From NCBI GenBank assembly GCA_021780585.1, contig JAJXYM010000198.1, positions 1 to 5,422 of the forward strand: 5,422 bases of DNA, written 5' to 3'. Shown one piece after another: positions 1 to 5,422 of this stretch. The translations under genes and the position numbers were made by a program. The stretch comes from Deltaproteobacteria bacterium. GTDB taxonomy: Bacteria > Desulfobacterota > Binatia > Binatales > Binataceae. The notes below the pieces were generated by a model. It was given only the letters and a program-made list of their open reading frames with translations. It ran no database searches and was not told where the DNA came from. Position 1 is the first letter of the stretch, and every line of letters begins with the position of its first letter.

Positions 1-1999
1 GATAACCGTTGATTGATCCGGTCTGAATTCGCCTGAGGCGCGCGCCGGCGCCGAGCGTCGCTTCCGAGGCGGCGTTGACCAGGCCGTCGACGACGCGGCG
101 ATCGAAAAGCCCCGCGAGCCACGCGGCGAGGACCGCGCTCCGCGCCGTCAGATTCACGAGGGCGTCAATTAAATGCGAATCGATCCATGCGGCCGCGCGC
201 GCCGCCCACAGATACGGCCCCACAATCAGGACCGCGTAAATTTCATCGACGTAGTACTTGTTCAACGAGAGTCGATAAAACAGTCCATTGGCGAACGCCG
301 CGCCCCCGTCGAGGGCGAGGATTTCCCGGCGATAGGCGAGGTCGGCAAGCAGCCATCCGGCGCCAACAATGATCAGCGAGAGCGCCGCGAAGAACGCTTC
401 CCGGGCGCGATCATGGACGCCCGCGGCGAGCGGATCCCGGGTCGCGGCGCTGGCGAAAACGGGATCGAGGAAATGCGCGAAGGGCGCGAAGGGCGCGATA
501 AATTCGGGCAACTGAACGAAACCGCCAACCACCGACAGCAAGGCCAGCGCGACCAGGGCGAAGGCCATCGTGGGCGGCGCGTCATGCGGATGACGCCCGC
601 GATCGGCGGGTCCGCGATACTCACCGAAAAAAGTCAGGTAGAATTGCCGGAACATGTAAAAGGCGGTGATTCCCGCGCCGATCCACAACACCGCCCACAA
701 CGCCCGGTGCCCGCGTGACCATACGTCCCAGATGATCTCGTCCTTCGACATGAAGCCCGCGAATGGCGGCGCGCCGACGATCGCGAGCGTCGCGGCGAAG
801 CAGGCGAGGAACGTCACCGGCATCGTTCGGCGCAATCCGCCCATCGCGCGCAGATCCTGCTCGCCGCCGAGCGCGTGAATCACCGCGCCAGCGCCCAGAA
901 ACAGGCAGGCCTTGAAGAACGCGTGCGTGAGCAGATGGAACACGCCGGCCGCATATGCGCCCACGCCGACGGCCACAAACATGTAACCGAGCTGGCTGAT
1001 CGTCGACCAGGCGAGCACGCGCTTGATATCGTTTTGGGTAATGGCCACGGTCGCCGCGAAGAACGCCGTGAGCGCCCCGACCGTCGCGACGAACTCGAGC
1101 GTGGCGGGCGCGAGCGAATAGAGAAAGTTGAGCCGCGCGACCATATAGACGCCCGCGGTGACCATCGTCGCGGCATGGATCAGCGCGCTCACGGGAGTTG
1201 GACCGGCCATCGCGTCCGGCAGCCATACGTGCAGCGGAATCTGGGCGGATTTTCCGGTCGCGCCAAGGAAGAACATCAGTGTGACGAACGTCAGCAGCGG
1301 CATCCCGAGATAGCCGGAGCGGGACGCCAGAATGGGCGCAAGACGAGCAAGCTCGCGAAAATTCAGGGTCGGATGGCCGACCGCCGAGAGCGCCCCGAGC
1401 AGCGCGAGGATTGCGACGATGAAGGCGGCGTCGCCGACGCGGTTCACGATGAACGCCTTGTCGCCGGCGGCGGCATTGGCGCCAACTTGATACCAAAACC
1501 CGATCAGCGCGTAGGAGCAGAGGCCGACGCACTCCCAGCCGACGAACATCAGCAGCGCATTGTCCGCGAGCACCAGCGTCAGCATCGCGAACGTGAACAG
1601 ATTGAGCCAGCCGAAGAAGCGCCAGTAGGCCGGATCGTCGCGCATATAGCCGACTGAATAGATATGAATCAGGCCGCCGACTCCGGTAACGATAAGAACC
1701 ATCACGGCTGATAACGGATCGAGCCAGAACGCGATATCCAGACGGAGTCCGCCGACCTCGAGCCAGCGCCACAAGTCGTCGAGCATGAAGCGCGAGTCCG
1801 GCGCCAGGGCGGTCAACGCGATCGTGGCGCGGACCCCGAGGATGAACGCCGCGATCACGACGCCGCATCCGATCGCGCTGATTATTCGCCGGCCGAAGCG
1901 GCGCTGAAGCCAGGCTCCGGCCAGCAGATTGATCGCCGCGCCGGCCAGCGGCAACAGCACGATCCAGCGGAGCGCGGCGATTGCGACCGGATGGTCCAT
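1..1999 (-). CDS. nuoL: NADH-quinone oxidoreductase subunit L (3' end outside window)
   Basis: Large antiporter-like subunit at the far end of the complex I membrane arm; it helps pump protons across the cytoplasmic membrane. I translated it by hand from the ATG at 1999 and got 666 codons with no stop, so the C-terminus lies beyond base 1. Family signatures in order are VGYMRDDPAYWRFFGWLN (116-133), FVGWECVGLCSY (152-163) with the channel Glu156, the KAFIVNRVGD segment (181-190), ATGKSAQIPLHVWLPDAMAG (247-266) with Lys250, HAATMVTAGVYM with His275, DIKRVLAWSTISQLGYM with Lys326, FHLLTHAFFK (354-363), and PPFAGFMSKDE (411-421) with Lys419. NKYYVDEIY (580-588) begins the C-terminal region carrying the lateral helix, and RRIQTGSINGY at the window edge precedes the last membrane helix. 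The start lies 18 bases after nuoK, in frame with its TGA, and no Shine-Dalgarno sequence is visible. NuoM or NuoN are excluded by the VGYM and NKYYVDE signatures and the position after nuoK. Confidence 0.97.
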   Translation of the reverse strand, partial: MDHPVAIAALRWIVLLPLAGAAINLLAGAWLQRRFGRRIISAIGCGVVIAAFILGVRATIALTALAPDSRFMLDDLWRWLEVGGLRLDIAFWLDPLSAVMVLIVTGVGGLIHIYSVGYMRDDPAYWRFFGWLNLFTFAMLTLVLADNALLMFVGWECVGLCSYALIGFWYQVGANAAAGDKAFIVNRVGDAAFIVAILALLGALSAVGHPTLNFRELARLAPILASRSGYLGMPLLTFVTLMFFLGATGKSAQIPLHVWLPDAMAGPTPVSALIHAATMVTAGVYMVARLNFLYSLAPATLEFVATVGALTAFFAATVAITQNDIKRVLAWSTISQLGYMFVAVGVGAYAAGVFHLLTHAFFKACLFLGAGAVIHALGGEQDLRAMGGLRRTMPVTFLACFAATLAIVGAPPFAGFMSKDEIIWDVWSRGHRALWAVLWIGAGITAFYMFRQFYLTFFGEYRGPADRGRHPHDAPPTMAFALVALALLSVVGGFVQLPEFIAPFAPFAHFLDPVFASAATRDPLAAGVHDRAREAFFAALSLIIVGAGWLLADLAYRREILALDGGAAFANGLFYRLSLNKYYVDEIYAVLIVGPYLWAARAAAWIDSHLIDALVNLTARSAVLAAWLAGLFDRRVVDGLVNAASEATLGAGARLRRIQTGSINGY

Positions 2000-2017
2000 G
2001 ATGGCGGCGGCGAATAG

Positions 2018-2332
2018 TCAATTGCGCAGGGTTGCGGCGGCGCCAACGTCGATCGTGCGGAGTTGGCGGTAGATCGCGAGGATAATCGCGAGCCCGATCA
2101 CGGCCTCGGCCGCGGCGAGCATGATCACGAAGATCGCGAAGACCTGGCCGTCGTAACGTCCGCCGCCGAAAAATGCGAACGCGAGATAATTGATATTCGC
2201 GGCGTTGAGGATCAACTCGACGCCTATCAGGATGCCGATCGCGTTGCGGCGCGCGAGCACGCAGTATAGGCCGAGCAGGAAAACGATCAGGCCGAGCGCG
2301 AGAAAATCGCCGAGAGTCAGCGGGCCGGTCAT
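2018..2332 (-). CDS. nuoK: NADH-quinone oxidoreductase subunit K
   Basis: Small membrane subunit (104 residues, the usual family length) related to the MrpC antiporter subunit; it sits between NuoJ and the large antiporter subunits and contributes to the proton path. Three hydrophobic helices are visible at about residues 6-27, 31-54 and 62-86. The family motif IGVELILNAANINYLAF covers 36-52 and carries the conserved membrane glutamate Glu39. The second conserved glutamate, Glu76, is in the AAAEAVIGLA segment of helix 3. The start ATG overlaps the nuoJ stop in an ATGA arrangement, and AGGAGG lies 7 bases upstream, inside the end of nuoJ, which fixes the start. A longer open frame reaching 2503 exists, but its upstream part only overlaps nuoJ in another frame. 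Translational coupling to nuoJ is likely. Confidence 0.98.
   Translation of the reverse strand: MTGPLTLGDFLALGLIVFLLGLYCVLARRNAIGILIGVELILNAANINYLAFAFFGGGRYDGQVFAIFVIMLAAAEAVIGLAIILAIYRQLRTIDVGAAATLRN
2329..2332 (-). other. nuoJ stop / nuoK start overlap (ATGA)
   Basis: The nuoK ATG and the nuoJ TGA share bases in the four-base sequence ATGA. Such overlaps usually go with coupled translation, which suits two subunits needed in equal amounts in the same complex. Confidence 0.9.
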
Positions 2333-2841
2333 GGCGTATCCTCCTCGCCGGATGAGGCCGGCCGCGCGATCACGACCGCGCCGATCAGCGCCGCGAGCAG
2401 GACGATCGAGGCGACCTCGAAGGGCAGCGCGTAAGGTCCGAGGAAGGCGTTGCCGATTCCATAGGTGGTCGGCGCGGGAACGTAAGCCGGCGCCGCGGGC
2501 CATGGCGAGCGCGCGATCGCGGCGGCCATCGCGGTTCCGACGGCGATCGTGACCGCGAGCGCCGGCGCGCGGCCGACGGCGCGATTCGAGACGGTCACGT
2601 CGGCGATTCCCTGCGTCAGCATCACGGCGAATAGCGTCAGCACCAGAATTCCGCCGATATAGACGAACACCTGCGTCATCGCGACGAAGTCCGCGCCCAG
2701 CAGCGTGTAGATCGCGGCGACTCCGGCGAACGCGCCGAGCAGCGCGAACGCGCTATGGACGATATTGCGCGAGAAGGCGGCGATCGCGGCCGAACCGATC
2801 GTCATCGCGGCGAAGAGGTAAAAGAGCGATCGCATCAGCAT
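2329..2841 (-). CDS. nuoJ: NADH-quinone oxidoreductase subunit J
   Basis: Membrane subunit of complex I (170 residues) that packs between NuoH/NuoA and NuoK; its third helix is the flexible element thought to couple quinone chemistry to proton pumping. Five hydrophobic segments are visible at about 4-22, 29-50, 54-78, 92-111 and 140-160. The family core QVFVYIGGILVLTLFAVML (57-75) includes the conserved Tyr61 and the Gly pair that follows it. The last helix has the usual LPFEVASIVLLAALIGAVV pattern with Glu142. The start at 2841 is supported by AAGGAG 9 bases upstream; a second Met two codons later (2835) is possible but less well spaced. The gene ends in an acidic tail (SGEEDTP) whose codons also form the nuoK ribosome binding site. 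It lies 38 bases after nuoI. Confidence 0.97.
   Translation of the reverse strand: MLMRSLFYLFAAMTIGSAAIAAFSRNIVHSAFALLGAFAGVAAIYTLLGADFVAMTQVFVYIGGILVLTLFAVMLTQGIADVTVSNRAVGRAPALAVTIAVGTAMAAAIARSPWPAAPAYVPAPTTYGIGNAFLGPYALPFEVASIVLLAALIGAVVIARPASSGEEDTP
2340..2345 (-). promoter_or_regulatory. Shine-Dalgarno site of nuoK
   Basis: AGGAGG on the minus strand, a full match to the consensus, 7 bases before the nuoK ATG. It lies within the last codons of nuoJ and fixes the nuoK start at 2332. Confidence 0.85.
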
Positions 2842-2850
2842 GGCTCCGAA

Positions 2851-2856
2851 CTCCTT
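2851..2856 (-). promoter_or_regulatory. Shine-Dalgarno site of nuoJ
   Basis: AAGGAG on the minus strand, 9 bases before the ATG at 2841, in the short spacer after nuoI. It favours that ATG over the Met two codons downstream. Confidence 0.8.
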
Positions 2857-2875
2857 CCGGCGCGTGAGCCGCCGG
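2857..2875 (-). other. Possible small hairpin in the nuoI-nuoJ spacer
   Basis: CCGGCG and CGCCGG form a perfect 6-bp GC-only stem around a 7-base loop. The hairpin sits just before the nuoJ Shine-Dalgarno sequence. There is no U-tract, so it does not look like a terminator. In GC-rich DNA a stem this short may arise by chance. Confidence 0.3.
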
Positions 2876-2879
2876 CGCC

Positions 2880-3488
2880 TCAGGCTTTGGCGTCGGGCGG
2901 ACCGGCGGACGGCGCCGGTTTGACCGGCGCGGCCGATCGCGCGGCGGGTTTATCGGCCGCCGGTTGCGCCCATTCGTCGACGTACCTCATGCCCGCCCCG
3001 AGCATCCGCGCCAACTCCGGATCCGGCTCGGGGCCTTTCTTCGGCTTGTACGCGACCACCGGCTCGTTGACGAAGCGCAAAATTAGGCTTTCGAGCGAAA
3101 AATCCGAACCTTCGAATTCCGTCGTATGATGAATGGCGCCGGTCGGACAGGGTTCGCTGCACAATCCGCAATACATGCATTTGGCGATATCGATATCGAA
3201 TTGTGAAATGACTATTTCGCGGGTCTGCGCGTTTTTTTCGATCGCCATCGCGATACAGTCGATCGGACAGGCGCGCTCGCAGGCCAGACATCCGGTGCAG
3301 ATTTCCAGATCGACGTCGAGGATGCCGCGATAGCGGAACGGCAGCGTCTCCTGGACGCGCCGCTCGAGGCGGTCGGGATACTGAATCGTGTAGGGCCGGC
3401 GAATCAGATGCGACGCGCTGACCGCCATCCCGTCGACGATCGTGACGACGGCTTCGCGGATCTGGCGGAAATAACTGGCTACTCCCAT
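2880..3488 (-). CDS. nuoI: NADH-quinone oxidoreductase subunit I (two [4Fe-4S] ferredoxin)
   Basis: Peripheral-arm subunit carrying clusters N6a and N6b, which pass electrons towards NuoB (cluster N2) next to the quinone site. Two ferredoxin motifs are visible. The first has Cys64, Cys67, Cys70 and Cys74 (CTGCLACERACP), with an extra Cys78. The second has Cys104, Cys107, Cys110 and Cys114 (CMYCGLCSEPCP). Following the family pattern, the fourth cysteine of each motif would complete the cluster of the other. The N-terminal 35 residues form the amphipathic segment that usually lies on the membrane, followed by IQYPDRLERRV and the FRYRG motif typical of NuoI. At 202 residues it is somewhat longer than the ~180 of the E. 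coli protein, because of a Pro/Ala-rich tail from about residue 176. The ATG lies 18 bases after nuoH, in frame with its TGA, without a clear Shine-Dalgarno sequence. Confidence 0.98.
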   Translation of the reverse strand: MGVASYFRQIREAVVTIVDGMAVSASHLIRRPYTIQYPDRLERRVQETLPFRYRGILDVDLEICTGCLACERACPIDCIAMAIEKNAQTREIVISQFDIDIAKCMYCGLCSEPCPTGAIHHTTEFEGSDFSLESLILRFVNEPVVAYKPKKGPEPDPELARMLGAGMRYVDEWAQPAADKPAARSAAPVKPAPSAGPPDAKA

Positions 3489-3506
3489 CGTATGGCTCGC
3501 GGCGGT

Positions 3507-4697
3507 TCAACTGGTCGGACGCAGTCGTAGCTCCATCCGGGAACGGCGCGCGTAGATCGCCACGCGCCGAACGAAGAGGACGATTCCGGCGGCGGCGCAC
3601 GCCAGCAAGAGCCAGCTTGCGATCGGATTGCCGTCGGGCCAGAGCGCCACCCACCCCGCCGTGCCGAGCAGGTCGACGAACGCGATCGGCACGAAGTACT
3701 TCCAGCAGAGCGCCATCATCTGGTCGATACGGACGCGCGGCAGCGTGCCCCGCACCCACATCGACACGAACACGATAGTCAGAACCTTGAGATTGAACAC
3801 GGCGAACTCGATCGTGTTCATCGCGACCGCGCTTCGGCTCAACGCCGGCGCGCGCCATCCGCCGAGGAAGAGCGTCGCGACAATCGCGGCGGAGACGAAC
3901 ATATTTCCCCACTCCGCCATGTAGAAAAGCAGATAGCGCATTCCGGTGTATTCGGTGGCGAAGCCGGCGACCAGTTCGGATTCGGCCTCGGGCAAATCGA
4001 AGGGCGTGCGATTGTTTTCGGCCAATCCGGAAATGAACAGAATCGTCGCCGCCGGCACGCAGAACGGATTCGCGAACAGGAACCAGCTTTGCGGCGCCCA
4101 GCCCTGCGCGCGGATAATCCCCTCCATCGAGAGCGTTCCGCTCATCAACACGACCGGCAAAATCGACAGGCCGGCGGGAATTTCGTAGCTGACGATTTGC
4201 GCGGCCGATCGGATTCCGCCGAGCAGCGACCATTTATTGTTCGACGCCCATCCGGCCATCAGCACGCCGACCACGGTGAGCGCGGTCACGGCGGTCAGGT
4301 AAAGGATCCCGACGTTCAGATCGGCGAGGATCAGCGCGGATGAAAACGGCATCACCGCCCACGGCAGAAAAAAGCCCAGCGCCACCAGCCACGGCGCGAG
4401 TTTGAACAGGCGCGCGTCGGCCTCTTCGGGCGCCAGATCTTCCTTGCAGACATGCTTCACGCCGTCGGCGAGCCATTGCAGGAAGCCCTGCGGGCCGACG
4501 CGGTTGGGACCGACGCGCGACTGGATCCGCGCCCATACGCGGCGTTCGACCCAGGTGACAATCGAGGCGAAGGGCAGCGCGATCAGCGCGAGCACGAGCG
4601 CGCACGCGATCGCCATCGCGATTCCGTACGCCAGCGCCGCGTCGGGACGGGCGCCAAAGTCGCCGCGCGCGATCAGACTGTCGAGCCACGCTTGCAT
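3507..4697 (-). CDS. nuoH: NADH-quinone oxidoreductase subunit H
   Basis: Integral membrane subunit (396 residues) that anchors the peripheral arm and forms most of the quinone-binding cavity with NuoD and NuoB. Signatures in order are VERRVWARIQSRVGPNRVGP (50-69), a run of conserved residues around ADGVKHVCKEDLAP (77-90), the SNNKWSLLGGIRSAAQ segment (152-167) followed by SYEIPAGL, then AENNRTPFDLPEAESELVAG (226-245) with the conserved acidic residues Glu227, Asp234, Glu237, Glu239 and Glu241 of the cytoplasmic loop near the quinone site. EWGNMF (262-267) and RGTLPRVRIDQMMALCWK (316-333) complete the pattern. About eight membrane helices are expected and hydrophobic stretches fit this. The ATG at 4697 lies only 6 bases after the nuoD stop, so translation is probably coupled; only a weak GAG-containing Shine-Dalgarno candidate is seen. 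Length is within the usual 330-430 range. Confidence 0.98.
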   Translation of the reverse strand: MQAWLDSLIARGDFGARPDAALAYGIAMAIACALVLALIALPFASIVTWVERRVWARIQSRVGPNRVGPQGFLQWLADGVKHVCKEDLAPEEADARLFKLAPWLVALGFFLPWAVMPFSSALILADLNVGILYLTAVTALTVVGVLMAGWASNNKWSLLGGIRSAAQIVSYEIPAGLSILPVVLMSGTLSMEGIIRAQGWAPQSWFLFANPFCVPAATILFISGLAENNRTPFDLPEAESELVAGFATEYTGMRYLLFYMAEWGNMFVSAAIVATLFLGGWRAPALSRSAVAMNTIEFAVFNLKVLTIVFVSMWVRGTLPRVRIDQMMALCWKYFVPIAFVDLLGTAGWVALWPDGNPIASWLLLACAAAGIVLFVRRVAIYARRSRMELRLRPTS

Positions 4698-4703
4698 AGC
4701 CGC

Positions 4704-5422
4704 TCAGCGATCGATCTCCGGCGCGATCAGGTCGAGACTCGCAATCAGCGCGACCAGATCGGCGATCATCAGGCCGCGGCTCAGTTTGCGGATCATCGCC
4801 ATCGCGGCGAACGAACCGGTGCGCACGCGGACGCGATAAGGCAGCGCGGAGCCGTCGCTGACGACGTACCATCCCTGATCGCCGCGAGCGCTTTCGATCC
4901 GCACCTGGCATTCGCCGGCGGGCGGCTTGAAATTGCGCACGACCTTGGCGAGCACCGGGCCGTCGGGCATCCGCGCGAACGCCTGACGCAGGATTTTCGC
5001 CGACTGGACCATTTCCCGCAGGCGCATCACGTAGCGATCCATCGCGTCGCCGATTACGCCCCATTCGCCGCGTCCGAGCGGGATTGCGAAATCGAATTCC
5101 GGATAGACCGAATAGGGAAGGTCGCGGCGCACGTCCCAAGCGACGCCCGAGGCGCGCAGATTCGGGCCGACGAGGTTCCAGGCGATCGCGTCTTCGGCGC
5201 CGATCGGAGCGACGTTGGCGAGGCGCTCGATACAGATCTTGTTGTAGGAAAAGAGCGCGTTGAATTCGTCGAGGATCGGCTCCAGATGGTCGAGATAGGC
5301 GAGCGCCTTCTCGCGCCATCCGGGCGGCAAATCCCAGGCGACGCCGCCGATTCGCATATAATTGAAAGTGAGCCGCGCGCCGCACAACTCCTCGATCAAA
5401 TCGTTGATCATCTCGCGCTCGC
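4704..5422 (-). CDS. nuoD: NADH-quinone oxidoreductase subunit D (5' end outside window)
   Basis: C-terminal 238 codons of the 49-kDa-type subunit, descended from the large subunit of [NiFe] hydrogenase; with NuoB and NuoH it forms the quinone site. The reading frame stays open through the window edge (codons for Glu-Arg-Glu precede the Met at 5411), and the family has about 170 further N-terminal residues, so that Met is internal. Signatures, numbered from the first visible full codon, are [18 protein letters not shown] (15-32), [18 protein letters not shown] (64-81), [19 protein letters not shown] (85-103), [10 protein letters not shown] (128-137), [20 protein letters not shown] (165-184), [20 protein letters not shown] (185-204) and the end [15 protein letters not shown] saw no NuoC domain in the visible part, but a NuoCD fusion cannot be ruled out since the N-terminus is missing. 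nuoH follows after 6 bases. Confidence 0.97.
   Translation of the reverse strand, partial: EREMINDLIEELCGARLTFNYMRIGGVAWDLPPGWREKALAYLDHLEPILDEFNALFSYNKICIERLANVAPIGAEDAIAWNLVGPNLRASGVAWDVRRDLPYSVYPEFDFAIPLGRGEWGVIGDAMDRYVMRLREMVQSAKILRQAFARMPDGPVLAKVVRNFKPPAGECQVRIESARGDQGWYVVSDGSALPYRVRVRTGSFAAMAMIRKLSRGLMIADLVALIASLDLIAPEIDR

Larger units (their letters stand above)
1..5422 (-). other. Part of a nuo (complex I) operon, order D-H-I-J-K-L
   Basis: Six consecutive same-strand genes with gaps of 6, 18, 38, -4 and 18 bases and no internal promoter or terminator that I can recognise imply a single transcript. By family gene order, nuoC, nuoB and nuoA would be expected beyond 5422, and nuoM and nuoN beyond base 1; these are inferences. 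There is no non-coding stretch longer than 38 bases in the window. Confidence 0.9.

Noticed and set aside
173..718. 181-codon open frame on the plus strand
   Set aside because: Antisense shadow of the nuoL 3' region; composition is that of a reversed GC-rich coding sequence.
875..1657. 260-codon open frame on the plus strand
   Set aside because: Antisense to the conserved part of nuoL, with charged low-complexity product, no recognisable motif and no ribosome binding support.
621..2021. 466-codon open frame on the minus strand across nuoL
   Set aside because: It is in a different frame from nuoL. Its product is extremely Arg-rich with no family signature, while the nuoL frame gives all conserved NuoL motifs over the same bases. 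It is a side effect of GC-rich codon use.
2333..2503. N-terminal extension of nuoK up to 2503
   Set aside because: The extra residues are Arg-rich and overlap nuoJ. The 104-residue form has the family length and a perfect Shine-Dalgarno sequence.
3229..3240. T-run (tttttt) as a possible terminator
   Set aside because: It lies inside nuoI, encodes a Glu-Lys-Asn segment between the two ferredoxin motifs, and has no stem next to it.
2950..4233. 427-codon open frame on the minus strand across nuoH and nuoI
   Set aside because: Arg-rich translation without domains, overlapping two well-supported genes in another frame.
4234..5385. 383-codon open frame on the minus strand across nuoD and nuoH
   Set aside because: Arg-rich shadow frame; the overlapped frames carry clear NuoD and NuoH motifs.
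4704..5411. Met at 5411 as the real start of nuoD
   Set aside because: The frame continues upstream to the window edge and the family needs about 170 more N-terminal residues. The residues just upstream (Glu-Arg-Glu) also fit the conserved helix.

Overview
The window is a stretch of a respiratory complex I (NADH-quinone oxidoreductase, nuo) operon, read entirely on the minus strand. In transcription order, from high to low coordinates, it holds the 3' part of nuoD (4704-5422, 5' end outside the window), nuoH (3507-4697), nuoI (2880-3488), nuoJ (2329-2841), nuoK (2018-2332) and nuoL (1-1999, 3' end outside the window). Genes are packed with gaps of 6, 18, 38, -4 and 18 bases, so there is almost no non-coding DNA. 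No tRNA, rRNA, mobile element, CRISPR array, internal promoter or terminator was seen.

Together the genes encode the quinone-reducing and proton-pumping core. NuoD and NuoH shape the quinone cavity, NuoI carries two [4Fe-4S] clusters that feed it electrons, and NuoJ, NuoK and NuoL form the membrane arm. nuoL is the largest gene. It lacks a stop inside the window, and a spurious 466-codon open frame (621-2021) runs through it on the same strand, so a simple closed-ORF search would miss it. I translated nuoL by hand for 666 codons without an internal stop.

The most informative feature is what is missing. nuoD is followed 6 bases later by nuoH, with no nuoE, nuoF or nuoG between them as in the enterobacterial order. 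Either the NADH-oxidising module is encoded elsewhere, or this is an 11-subunit complex that takes electrons from another donor such as ferredoxin. The window cannot decide between these.

The organism is a high-GC bacterium (roughly 60-65 % G+C by eye) with strong GC bias at third codon positions. The sequence is also rich in GATC and in the octamer GCGATCGC. I cannot assign a phylum with confidence. The gene order and protein style fit several environmental lineages outside the enterobacteria. I found no clearly novel system here; the findings are modest departures within a conserved operon.
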